A DNA stretch of 14,812 bases from an uncultured Oscillospiraceae bacterium (GTDB taxonomy: Bacteria > Bacillota > Clostridia > Oscillospirales > Oscillospiraceae): contig CAAENU010000110.1 in NCBI GenBank assembly GCA_900757415.1, forward strand, positions 1-14,812, in the 5' to 3' direction. The notes under the pieces are model-generated. The model was not told where the DNA came from and did not search any database. It was given only the letters and a program-made list of their open reading frames with translations. Positions 6,710 to 13,987 of this stretch are shown piece after piece. A program made the translations under genes and the position numbers. Position 1 is the stretch's first letter, and every line of letters begins with the position of its first letter.

Positions 6710-6767
6710 GTGCCGCGCCTCCTTTTCATACTCCGTTTATCATACGGGAAAATGAGGCGCGGCACAA
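6710..6767 (-). promoter_or_regulatory. Promoter of the two-component operon, flanked by a 12-bp inverted repeat
   Basis: On the minus strand TTGTGC (6762-6767) is 17 nt from TATGAT (6739-6744), predicting a start near 6732 and a leader of about 23 nt. A perfect 12-bp inverted repeat GTGCCGCGCCTC (6710-6721) / GAGGCGCGGCAC (6754-6765) brackets the promoter. The outer arm overlaps the -35 and spacer; the inner arm contains the Shine-Dalgarno. In a transcript reading through from the glycosyltransferase gene both arms would be present and the binding site would be buried in the stem. Confidence 0.5.
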
Positions 6768-6777
6768 TAGGGGAAAT

Positions 6778-8031
6778 TTAGTTTTTCATTAAGTTTGCCG
6801 GCAGGCGTGCCGCCGCGCCGTGGCGGATGGGCTTCCACTCCACCTTCATGAACAGCGCCGCAAAGGAGATGGGGATGTAGGTGAACATGAACAGGGGGAA
6901 GCTGAATGTGTACATCACTTTCTGCCAGGCGGGAGCCTGGATGCGGTCCCACTCGGTGGCAGTGGTGACGGCGCCGATGGCCAGCAGCGTCAGATAGATG
7001 CCGCCCAGGCACTCCAGCAGGGACCGCATGGCGAACCACAGTCCTGCGCCCTCGGCCAGACCGATGCCCGCCAGCGTCACATTGGCCAGGATGCTGACGC
7101 ACGTCAGCACAAAGGCGGGCATGATGGCCATGGCCATATCGAAGCAGCTCCAACTGCCCCGGGCTGCGCCCTTCAGCAGCTTGCCGCCGTACTTCTGGAA
7201 CACCTGGATGTAGCCCTTGGCCCAGCGCAGCCGCTGGCGGCAGGACTGGCGGAAATCCGTGGGCTGCTCGTCGTAGAGCACCGCGTCCTCGCAGATGGCG
7301 ATGATCTCGCCGTCAGTGATGTGACGGACAGAGAACTCAATGTCCTCCGTCAGCAGGTAGAACTGCCAGCCGTTGGTTTTGTCCAGAATACGCTGGGAGA
7401 ACAGGAAGCCTGTCCCACCCACGGCGGCGCTGGTGCCCAGCCGCATGCGTGCGCCATTGAGGTAGCGGCTCTCCCGCAGGAACCACAGGGCGTAGCCGGC
7501 GCTGATCCAGTTGTCGGCATAGTTCTTGCTGTTGCGGTAGCTGGTGACGATCTCATACCCGCCGGAGAACACGGCGTTCATCCTCTCGATGTAGTCCGGC
7601 GACAGCACATTGTCCGCGTCGAACACGAAATAGCCGTCGAAGCCGTCGGGATAGTCGGCCTTGATGTGCTGAGTCAGAAAGTCCAGGGCGTAGCCCTTGC
7701 CCACGTTGATGTGGTTGAACCGCTCATACACCACGGCGCCGCGGCGTCGTGCGATGTCGGCGGTGCCGTCGGTGCAGTTGTCCGCCACCACGAACACCGT
7801 GAGCAGCGCGGGATCATACGTCTGCTGCCGCAGACTGTCCAGAAGACCGCCAATGACGGCAGCCTCGTTCCGCGCCGCGATGAGCACAGCATAGCGGTGG
7901 GGCGAGGGAGGGCAGGGAAGGGGGCGCTGCTTTTTGGCCAGCACCAGCGGTATGTAGAGGAATTGATAGGCATAGCAGATAAAAAACAGCGCCGAGATCA
8001 GCGCGTTCACGGTCCGCAGAGCAGTTTCCAT
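6778..8031 (-). CDS. Membrane family 2 glycosyltransferase
   Basis: This is a 417-residue processive-type GT2 enzyme. An N-terminal membrane helix (about 8-32) precedes the catalytic domain, which has HRYAVLIAARNEAAVIGGLL (nucleotide-sugar binding), ADNCTDGT (84-90), the metal-binding FDADN (Asp138, Asp140), the catalytic LTEDIEF (Asp230) and QRLRWAKG (266-273), the Q-x-x-RW motif of cellulose/hyaluronan/poly-GlcNAc synthase-like enzymes. Three or so C-terminal membrane helices lie near 300-325, 332-356 and 374-397. It probably transfers sugar from a nucleotide donor to a lipid or growing polymer at the cytoplasmic membrane; donor and acceptor cannot be read from sequence. I prefer the ATG at 8031 (AAGGAA 9 nt upstream) over a GTG three codons earlier that abuts the Shine-Dalgarno. 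It has its own promoter. Confidence 0.93.
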   Translation of the reverse strand: METALRTVNALISALFFICYAYQFLYIPLVLAKKQRPLPCPPSPHRYAVLIAARNEAAVIGGLLDSLRQQTYDPALLTVFVVADNCTDGTADIARRRGAVVYERFNHINVGKGYALDFLTQHIKADYPDGFDGYFVFDADNVLSPDYIERMNAVFSGGYEIVTSYRNSKNYADNWISAGYALWFLRESRYLNGARMRLGTSAAVGGTGFLFSQRILDKTNGWQFYLLTEDIEFSVRHITDGEIIAICEDAVLYDEQPTDFRQSCRQRLRWAKGYIQVFQKYGGKLLKGAARGSWSCFDMAMAIMPAFVLTCVSILANVTLAGIGLAEGAGLWFAMRSLLECLGGIYLTLLAIGAVTTATEWDRIQAPAWQKVMYTFSFPLFMFTYIPISFAALFMKVEWKPIRHGAAARLPANLMKN

Positions 8032-8064
8032 GAGAGACACTTCCTTTCTTTCTCTGTGTCTCCT

Positions 8065-8093
8065 ATGGTAGAGAAAAAGCCATTAAGAAACAA
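8065..8093 (-). promoter_or_regulatory. Predicted promoter of the glycosyltransferase gene
   Basis: On the minus strand TTGTTT (8088-8093) and TACCAT (8065-8070) are separated by 17 nt, with a start near 8058 and a leader of about 27 nt. The moderate match to consensus fits a promoter that needs an activator bound at the repeats immediately upstream. Confidence 0.55.
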
Positions 8094-8122
8094 GGAACCG
8101 CCGGATTAAGAATCCATTAAGA
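8082..8122 (-). promoter_or_regulatory. Direct repeats TCTTAAT at helical spacing, candidate response-regulator box
   Basis: The heptamer TCTTAAT (ATTAAGA on the plus strand) occurs at 8116-8122, 8105-8111 and 8082-8088, with start-to-start spacing of 11 and 23 bp, about one and two helical turns. The two outer copies lie just upstream of the -35 and the third overlaps the -35/spacer. OmpR/PhoB-family regulators bind tandem direct repeats with about 11-bp periodicity, and one such regulator is encoded one gene downstream. Confidence 0.5.
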
Positions 8123-8129
8123 TGAAACG

Positions 8130-8160
8130 GAGGCGGAGACGCTTTTCACGCCTCCGCCTC
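8130..8160 (-). terminator. Hairpin after the pilin-adhesin operon
   Basis: GAGGCGGAGACG (8130-8141) pairs with CGCCTCCGCCTC (8149-8160) with one wobble over a 7-nt loop. It lies 5 nt beyond the end of the last pilin gene. The minus-strand 3' side is CGTTTCATC, a poor T tract, so termination may be partial. Confidence 0.6.
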
Positions 8161-8165
8161 TGTTC

Positions 8166-8750
8166 TCAGAAATCCCGCTTCTGCCCCGCGGTGACGGCCA
8201 TGCCCGCCGCGCTGACCAGCGCCAGCGCGGCGTACACCGCCATCCCGCCGTCCCACGTCTTGGGGGAGACGGTAGGCGCATCGCCGGGGCTGCGCCCACC
8301 GTGATAACGGTTGCGGAATTCCAGCACGTCGTACTTGCCGCCCTGCATGTCGGCATCACCGTACACCGCCGCAGTGCGGCCCTCCGGCGTCACCGTGATG
8401 GCGATGTAGTACACACGGTCATCGTACTGCCCGCTGTGGCGCTGTCCCGCCTCCTGCCGCAGAGTGTATACGTGCCTCCCCTCCCGGGTGCAGGGGATGG
8501 TCAGCACCGCGCTGCCGCCGCCGGAGACGGCGCAGGTATACGCGCCGTTACGGCTCCCCTCCGGCAGGGGCGCGCCGTCGGATGCCGCCCGCAGTGTCAG
8601 GGTGAACACCTCCGGTACGTCAGGCGCATCGCCGCTGACTGTCACGCGCACCGGCAGCTCTACCGCTGCGCCGGCGGCCATGGCGGTGACGACGCACAGC
8701 GCAGTCAGCAGGGCCAGCAGCGCCGCTGCGGCCGGTATCCTTCTCGTCAT
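8166..8750 (-). CDS. Small Spy0128/FctA-like pilin-type surface protein
   Basis: The protein has 194 residues: a signal peptide (about 1-29, MTRRIPAAAALLALLTALCV then AMAAGAA), one FctA/Spy0128-like domain (30-150), a short linker, a hydrophobic helix (170-188) and a basic tail QKRDF. The domain shows VPEVFTLTL, the Glu strand VYTLRQEAG (Glu100), YYIAITV and the closing EFRNRY (Asn147). In related domains a Lys on the first strand links to that Asn. Here the matching strand reads PVRVTVSG, so Lys seems to be absent. The region before the anchor, SPKTWDGG, resembles the clostridial sorting motif SPKTGD with Trp in place of the first Gly. RBS GAGGAG lies 11 nt before the ATG, and the gap to the backbone pilin gene is 7 nt. 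It is last in the operon, a position often used by the base or minor pilin. Confidence 0.85.
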   Translation of the reverse strand: MTRRIPAAAALLALLTALCVVTAMAAGAAVELPVRVTVSGDAPDVPEVFTLTLRAASDGAPLPEGSRNGAYTCAVSGGGSAVLTIPCTREGRHVYTLRQEAGQRHSGQYDDRVYYIAITVTPEGRTAAVYGDADMQGGKYDVLEFRNRYHGGRSPGDAPTVSPKTWDGGMAVYAALALVSAAGMAVTAGQKRDF

Positions 8751-8757
8751 ACCGCCG

Positions 8758-9786
8758 TCAGCTCCTCTGGCTGCGCCAACGCAGGAACATCGCTGCGCCG
8801 CCTGCCGCCGCCATGGTCAGCAGCACCGCGTAGGGAGCGCTGTCCAGCAGCACGCCGTTGTCGATGCTGCCGCCCTTGGTGTTGGTGAACTCCGCCGTGG
8901 CGGCGGCAGCTTCGATGGTGCCGCTGTCGCCGGTAACGGCGGTGGTGTAGCCCTCACCGGTGTAGTCATCCTCGGTGACGGTGTAGCTCATGCCGTAGGG
9001 CAGGTTGGTCAGGCTGGCGGTCTGCCCGTGCTTCAGGGTGAAGTCCACAGTACACTGGCCGTTGTCATCCCACACGGGGGTGAAGCTCTGATCCACACCG
9101 GCCACAGAGAAGCCGATGGTGCTGTTCATGTCATAGCCAGACTGCCTGGTCAGGGTCACATGGAACCGGAAGTCCTTGTCACGGTCGCCCAGCAGACCGG
9201 CAACGGTCTTGGTCACGTTCAGCGTACCGGCGGAATACGTGTTGAGGATGTTATCCTGCTTGCTGCCATCCGCACTGCCCAGATGGACGGCGGCCACGCG
9301 GACCTTGCCCTCCCCCTCCGGCTGCAGCACCGTGATCTTCAGATACAGCGCCTGACCGTTGTAGGTGACACCGGCGGTGCTGCCCGCGCTCTCAGTGATC
9401 TTATAGGTATAGATGCCCACGCTGGAGAACTCCGGCAGGGGCAGCGCGAAGCTGCTGGACGCACCGGCCGCCGTGGCGGCGCCCTCACTGAAGGCGATGT
9501 CAAAGGTGCTGGGCGTAAAGACAGGCATATCCTCCGCAGCGGTGATGGCGGAGTCCGTCACGCTGTCCGCCGCGATGGAGAAGCGGAACGTCTCGGCGGG
9601 ACTGACGGTCCCGTCGTTCGCCAGCTGATAGAGCTTGGTGATGGGTACCTCGGTGATGTCCTCGTAGGTCTGGCCGTCCACTGTGATGCTGGGTCTCGTG
9701 GGCGTCTCTCCCTCCACAGCAAAGGCTGTGGCGGTCAGTCCCAGCGCCAGAAGCAGCGTCAGGAGCAGGGCAAAGCATTTTTTCAT
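8758..9786 (-). CDS. Two-domain isopeptide pilin, probable backbone (major) subunit
   Basis: The protein has 342 residues with signal peptide MKKCFALLLTLLLALGLTAT ending near AFA. Two Spy0128-like beta domains follow. Domain 1 (about 45-184) has candidate isopeptide residues Lys51 (VPITKLYQL), Glu132 (YTYKITESAG) and Asn182 (ILNTYS). Domain 2 (about 187-304) has Lys193 (LNVTKTVAG), Glu272 (SYTVTEDDYTG) and Asn302 (EFTNTK). Lys-Asn bonds formed with a Glu catalyst stabilise Gram-positive pilus shafts. The C terminus has SIDNGVLLDSAPY, a hydrophobic helix (318-335) and tail RWRSQRS. It lacks LPxTG. The ATG at 9786 is chosen because AAGGAGGA is 6 nt upstream and the signal peptide begins there. 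It follows the adhesin gene by 72 nt, which holds only a short CCGC/GCGG hairpin (9832-9843). Confidence 0.9.
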   Translation of the reverse strand: MKKCFALLLTLLLALGLTATAFAVEGETPTRPSITVDGQTYEDITEVPITKLYQLANDGTVSPAETFRFSIAADSVTDSAITAAEDMPVFTPSTFDIAFSEGAATAAGASSSFALPLPEFSSVGIYTYKITESAGSTAGVTYNGQALYLKITVLQPEGEGKVRVAAVHLGSADGSKQDNILNTYSAGTLNVTKTVAGLLGDRDKDFRFHVTLTRQSGYDMNSTIGFSVAGVDQSFTPVWDDNGQCTVDFTLKHGQTASLTNLPYGMSYTVTEDDYTGEGYTTAVTGDSGTIEAAAATAEFTNTKGGSIDNGVLLDSAPYAVLLTMAAAGGAAMFLRWRSQRS

Positions 9787-9858
9787 ACGTAGTCCTCCTT
9801 GCAATATAATGTGTTCTGCTGTATCAAAACCGCACATGCGGCGCAGCACAAAAAAGGG

Positions 9859-12615
9859 TCAGGCGCGGCGCTTCCGACTCCACAGCAGCAGCCCGCCGCC
9901 GCAGCATACCAGCGCTCCTGCCGGCAGCAGGGTGCCTCCGGCCACACCCAGATCGGGGACGGCCCGCTTCGTGTTGACGAACACCAGCTCCCCGCCTTCC
10001 CCCAGCGTCACCGCACCGCTGTCGCCGCTGCGGCCGCTGTTGGTGACGGTGTAACCGGCGTGCTCTGTCTCCGTCACCGTCACGACCCCGCCGTAAGGCA
10101 GTCCGGTGAAGGTCAGGCTCTCCCCATGGCGCAGGGCAAAGACCGCCTGCCCGCCGGACACGGTGTAGCCCTCACCGGCCGGGAAGGGGACGGCCTGCCC
10201 GTCCACCGTCAGCACCGCCGTAAAGGGAAATGTCTTCGACCGGTCGCCCATCTCGCCCTCCACCGTCTTGCGGACGGTCAGGCTCCGGGAAGCGCGGTTC
10301 ACAAAGGCCAGCGCACCGCCGTCCCACACGCTGCCGTTGACGGTGATGCGCACCGCACCGTCCACACCGTTGGGCAGCACCGTTACGCGGTACACCTCGC
10401 CGCCGCACCAGAAGCCGTCGGCCTCCGCCTCGCGGACGCGGTAGCAGCGGGGCGCGGTGTCGCCGGCGGCCAGGCCGATGACCAGCCGCCCATCGGCAGC
10501 TTCCTCACCGGTGACGGTGATGCCCGTTTCGTGGACCTGCCGCAGTACATTCCCCTCCGCGTCCGTCTCCTCCAGCAGGAACCGGAACGTCTGGCACTGG
10601 GCTGCCGCCGCGCCCAGCAGCGTCTTGGTCAGCGGCAGGGAGATGGCGTAGTCATAGGTGGCGTTGGTGACGGTGACGGCCACGCTGCCGCCCACCGGCA
10701 CCTCACCGTCGGCTCTTGCGGGGGAGGTGACGCCCTCCGCCGTGACGGCGGCGTCAAAAGCGGCGCGCCAGCCCTCCGGCGGCGTTTCCGTCACGGCGTA
10801 GGCCGTGCCCGCCAGCAGTCCGGTGAACACCGCCGTCTCTCCATGGGTCAGGGGCACGATGCCCGCCGTCTCCACCGTCCGCTCCTCACCGTTCACCGTG
10901 TAGGGCGTGCCCGCCGGCACCGCCTCGCCGCCCAGAGCCACGCCAATGTCGAACGCCCGCCCCGCCGCGGCATCGGAGCCCTCCGCCACCTGTTTCGTCA
11001 CCCGCAGCTCGCCCAGAGCGCTGGTATCCACCACGTTGCGGTACGTCACCAGCTGGGTGGCCGCGGCGGTGAGGGTATCGGTGCGGAAGCCGGTGAAATC
11101 CTCCTCCGCCGTGGGGCTGACGGTGGTGCCGGTGCCGCTGCCCACGGTGTACTGCACCTGCCGGTACTGTCCCGTCAGCCGGTCCGGCATGGTCTCCTCC
11201 ACCAGATAGTCATAGCTCCCGCCGCCCAGCGTCAGCATGTCGGTGAACTGGGCCATCTGCCCCGCCTTCAGGGTGAAGTACCCGCCTGTCTCCACGGCGC
11301 CGCTGCCCACAGCGGTGCTGTTCTCCAGCAGCTGATACGCCGTGCCCTCCGGCACGTACAGGCTGCCGTCCGGCCGCAGCACGCGGAACCGATAGTCCAT
11401 GGCACCGGTGAGATAGCGGTTCAGCTCCTGCTCGCCGCCGGACAGCTCCTTGGCCACGGTCAGGGAGTTGTTGGGCAGGGTAGGCGTGTTGAACCGCAGA
11501 TAGCAGTAGGACACATTGCCGCCCCGCTCCAGATAGAAGAACTGCAGCGTGTGCTTGGTGTAGTCCCCAAAGGTGCTGCCGTCAAAGCTGCCGGTCATAC
11601 CGGCGGTCTGGAACTTTTTCGCCAGCGTAGTGGTGACGTAGTCATCGGCCTCTGCCGCACCGGACACCCCCTCTCTGGGATGGGTCACATCGCCGGTAGC
11701 AAAGTTGATGGAGCCGCTGTTGGCACCGTGGGTGCCGCCAATGTCCAGCACCAGCACGCCGTCGATGTAGACGAACACGTCGTCGTCCCCCAGAAACTGG
11801 AAGATCATGTCCTCGCCGTTGATCTTTCCGTCGGCGGGCATGTAGAAGTCAAAGGACATGGACATGCCGAACCACAGGTCCACCTTGCCATCCGGCAGGC
11901 GGTAGGCGGCGGGACTCCTGCCTCTGGGGGCCTCTGTGGCGCCGGTCAGGTCGTTGAACGGCAGGAAGTTTCCGTTAAAGGCGATCGTCCTGTCGTCGAA
12001 TACCGTCTTGCCGTCAGGCTCCACATAGCCGGTGTACCAGGGCCGCACGATGCCGTCATACAGCTGGAACCGCCCGCTGGCCGCGTCATAGCTGGCGGCA
12101 TTCCGCAGAGAGTCATAGTAGAGATAGCCCTTGCTGTCCCGCTGGAACAGCCCCGTGCTGCCGCCGCGCCCCACGGAATAGACGGTCTTGCCGGGGACGG
12201 CGCTGTCGCTGAACAGATAGCCAAGACTGCCGCTGGCTTTACTGCCGGGGATGCCGGTGACGTAGGGCCACTTGTTGTCCTCCAGCGTGGGGGACATGCT
12301 GGGCCGCGCTCCGCTTCCGCTGGCGTCTCCGTCCACCGAGGCGCCCCAGCTGTGATAGAACTCCAGCGGTCCCTGCCCGTTGATGTCCCCCGTGTAGTTG
12401 AACAGCTGCATGGCCACGTTGTCCGCCGCGGCCATCGATGCCTGCGCCGCCAAGGCCGCAGGGCGGCTGTCCTCCATGTTCATATAGACGCTGTCCTCGT
12501 CCACCTGATACGCGCCGCCTGCGGCGTATACCGCGGCGGGCAGCAGCGTGGCCGCCAGCACCAGCGCCAGCAGGCCGCCCAGTACCCGCAGCCCTGTCCT
12601 TCCGTACCTGTTCAT
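9859..12615 (-). CDS. Large fibro-slime adhesin with four Spy0128/CnaB-type domains, probable pilus tip or ancillary protein
   Basis: The protein has 918 residues. A signal peptide (1-31, ending AAVYA) is followed by a fibro-slime domain (about 60-380) recognisable by FLGDDDVFVYIDG (274-286), VLDIGGTHG (289-297) and the later HTLQFFYLERGG. Four beta domains then carry likely Lys/Glu/Asn isopeptide sets: 384-530 (Lys389, Glu474, Asn527), 536-652 (Lys541, Glu610, Asn651), 656-774 (Lys664, Glu729, Asn773) and 778-882 (Lys783, Glu849, Asn881). The C terminus is VPDLGVAGG, a hydrophobic segment and the tail SRKRRA, so it resembles VPxTG with Leu for Thr. Start ATG 12615 has AGGAGG 8 nt upstream. 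Fibro-slime domains occur in large surface and sheath proteins, so this is a likely adhesive tip. Binding partner unknown. Confidence 0.9.
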   Translation of the reverse strand: MNRYGRTGLRVLGGLLALVLAATLLPAAVYAAGGAYQVDEDSVYMNMEDSRPAALAAQASMAAADNVAMQLFNYTGDINGQGPLEFYHSWGASVDGDASGSGARPSMSPTLEDNKWPYVTGIPGSKASGSLGYLFSDSAVPGKTVYSVGRGGSTGLFQRDSKGYLYYDSLRNAASYDAASGRFQLYDGIVRPWYTGYVEPDGKTVFDDRTIAFNGNFLPFNDLTGATEAPRGRSPAAYRLPDGKVDLWFGMSMSFDFYMPADGKINGEDMIFQFLGDDDVFVYIDGVLVLDIGGTHGANSGSINFATGDVTHPREGVSGAAEADDYVTTTLAKKFQTAGMTGSFDGSTFGDYTKHTLQFFYLERGGNVSYCYLRFNTPTLPNNSLTVAKELSGGEQELNRYLTGAMDYRFRVLRPDGSLYVPEGTAYQLLENSTAVGSGAVETGGYFTLKAGQMAQFTDMLTLGGGSYDYLVEETMPDRLTGQYRQVQYTVGSGTGTTVSPTAEEDFTGFRTDTLTAAATQLVTYRNVVDTSALGELRVTKQVAEGSDAAAGRAFDIGVALGGEAVPAGTPYTVNGEERTVETAGIVPLTHGETAVFTGLLAGTAYAVTETPPEGWRAAFDAAVTAEGVTSPARADGEVPVGGSVAVTVTNATYDYAISLPLTKTLLGAAAAQCQTFRFLLEETDAEGNVLRQVHETGITVTGEEAADGRLVIGLAAGDTAPRCYRVREAEADGFWCGGEVYRVTVLPNGVDGAVRITVNGSVWDGGALAFVNRASRSLTVRKTVEGEMGDRSKTFPFTAVLTVDGQAVPFPAGEGYTVSGGQAVFALRHGESLTFTGLPYGGVVTVTETEHAGYTVTNSGRSGDSGAVTLGEGGELVFVNTKRAVPDLGVAGGTLLPAGALVCCGGGLLLWSRKRRA

Positions 12616-12670
12616 CGCTCCGTCCTCCTGTCCTGCGTCAGTGCGGCAAGCCTCTTGCCTTTCGCGGAGG

Positions 12671-12696
12671 ATTATAGCATCCGTTTCCGGCGGAAA
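12671..12696 (-). promoter_or_regulatory. Predicted promoter of the adhesin-pilin operon with a palindrome in the spacer
   Basis: On the minus strand TGCTATAAT gives a perfect -10 (12671-12676) with an extended TGn element and no good -35. The perfect odd palindrome TTTCCGgCGGAAA (12684-12696, plus strand) lies 8 nt upstream of the -10, where a bound repressor would block polymerase. The predicted start is near 12664, with about 50 nt of leader. Confidence 0.6.
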
Positions 12697-12730
12697 TGGT
12701 CGGAGGCGGCCTTTTGCCAAAAACGGCAAA

Positions 12731-12769
12731 AACCCCTATTTCCGGCGGCTACCGCCGGAAATAGGGGTT
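12731..12769 (-). terminator. Strong rho-independent terminator after the flavoprotein gene
   Basis: An 18-bp perfect stem, AACCCCTATTTCCGGCGG (12731-12748) with its complement at 12752-12769, encloses a 3-nt loop. On the minus strand it is followed by TTTG and a further T run. It sits about 15 nt beyond the flavoprotein stop and insulates that operon from the adhesin promoter. Confidence 0.93.
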
Positions 12770-12784
12770 GGTTCGTTTTCTTTT

Positions 12785-13987
12785 TTACCGGAGGTGTCCG
12801 GCCAACCGGCCGGAGGACCACGCCCATTGCAAATTGAAGCCGCCGCAGTCACCGTCCACATCCAGTACCTCGCCACAGGCGTACAGCCCCGGCACCAGAC
12901 GGCTCTGCATGGTCCGGGGGTCGAACTCACCGGTCTGTAAGCCGCCCGCCGTTACCTGCGCCTGATCGAAGCCGCAGGTGCCGGTGATGGGCAGGGTAAA
13001 GCCTGTGGCCTGCGCGGCGATGCGGCGCAGGTCATCGTCAGTAAGGGAGACGGCCGGCTGATTGGTGAAGCCGGCGGCCTTGCAGAGCATCTGCCCCAGC
13101 CGGGTGTGGCAGGAGCCTACCAGCAGGGTGGAGGCCTCGTGGGCGGCCATGGTCTGCCGCCGCCGGTGCAGCCAGTGCAGTACCTCCTCAGGCTCCCAGT
13201 CGGGGAAGAAGTTCAGCACGCAGCACAGCCCCTCGCCGCCGGTGGACACGGCACGGGAGAGGTCGAAGATGGCGGGGCCGCTGACGCCGTACTCAGTGAA
13301 CAGCACCTCGCCGCGGTTCTCCGCCACCAACGCATTGCCTCGCCGGATAGCAATGCCGCACTCGGCCTTGATGCCCTTCAGCGCACGGGGGTAGGTGGGG
13401 TCGGTCTTCAGCTGGACGAGGGAGGGGTAGAGCTGCGTCCTGTGGTGTCCCAGACTCTTGGCCAGCTGATAGCCGTCCATGACGCCGCCTACCTTGCTGC
13501 CGGCGCAGCCGCCGGCTGCCAGAATGAGCTTTTCGGCAGAGAACGTGTCCGTCTCCGTCCGCACGGTGAAGCCGTCGGACGTCTTTCTCACGGAGGAGGC
13601 CGCCTGACTGGTGACGACCTCGATGCCGGGACGCTCCAGCGCGTAGCGCAGCACATCCAGCACGCTGCCCGCCATGTTGCTCATGGGATAGACGCGCCCG
13701 CTGTCCTCGGCGACCGTCAGAAGCCCCAGCGAGGCGAAAAATTGCAGCGTAGCTCCCACATCGAAGGCGTCCAGCGCGTAGGCGCAGAACCCGTCGCCGC
13801 CGTGATAGCGGGCGGGGGAGACATTGTGGTTCGTCAGGTTGCACCGTCCGTTGCCGGTGGCCAGCAGCTTGCGTCCCACCCGGCTCTGCCGCTCCAGCAG
13901 CGTGACGCGGCAGCCGTTTTCCGCGGCGGCCAGCGCCGCCATCATACCGCTGGCGCCGCCGCCGATGATGATGACATCCCGGCTCAT
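12785..13987 (-). CDS. HI0933/BaiN-family FAD-dependent oxidoreductase
   Basis: The protein has 400 residues. It opens with the dinucleotide-binding motif DVIIIGGGASGMMAALAAA (Gly9-Gly14), then LLERQSRVGRKLLATGNGRC and NLTN, the signature of the HI0933/YhiN/BaiN flavoprotein family. Mid-protein are LILAAGGCAGSKVG, FTEYGVSGPAIFDLSRA and near the C terminus TAGGLQTGEFD, LYACGEVLDVDGDCGGFNLQ and WAWSSGRLAG, which close the FAD site. Family members are soluble flavoproteins. BaiN was implicated in bile-acid 7-dehydroxylation intermediates, while most homologues have no proven substrate, so I would not transfer that role. The ATG at 13987 overlaps the ruvX stop by 4 nt (ATGA). A longer open frame upstream is the ruvX region read in the wrong frame. 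Confidence 0.95.
   Translation of the reverse strand: MSRDVIIIGGGASGMMAALAAAENGCRVTLLERQSRVGRKLLATGNGRCNLTNHNVSPARYHGGDGFCAYALDAFDVGATLQFFASLGLLTVAEDSGRVYPMSNMAGSVLDVLRYALERPGIEVVTSQAASSVRKTSDGFTVRTETDTFSAEKLILAAGGCAGSKVGGVMDGYQLAKSLGHHRTQLYPSLVQLKTDPTYPRALKGIKAECGIAIRRGNALVAENRGEVLFTEYGVSGPAIFDLSRAVSTGGEGLCCVLNFFPDWEPEEVLHWLHRRRQTMAAHEASTLLVGSCHTRLGQMLCKAAGFTNQPAVSLTDDDLRRIAAQATGFTLPITGTCGFDQAQVTAGGLQTGEFDPRTMQSRLVPGLYACGEVLDVDGDCGGFNLQWAWSSGRLAGHLR

Noticed and set aside
6820..8109. A 429-codon plus-strand frame opposite the glycosyltransferase
   Set aside because: Composition (His, Gln, Val, Gly) is typical of an antisense shadow; no family motif, and it crosses the promoter repeats of the glycosyltransferase.
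8464..9792. A 442-codon plus-strand frame opposite the pilin genes
   Set aside because: Shadow of two strongly supported pilin genes; no recognisable domain and no ribosome binding site.
9799..12837. A 1012-codon open frame on the plus strand, antisense to the adhesin gene
   Set aside because: It is rich in His, Arg, Gln and Gly with no domain or signal peptide, and is explained by the GC bias of the real gene opposite. No RBS or promoter supports it.
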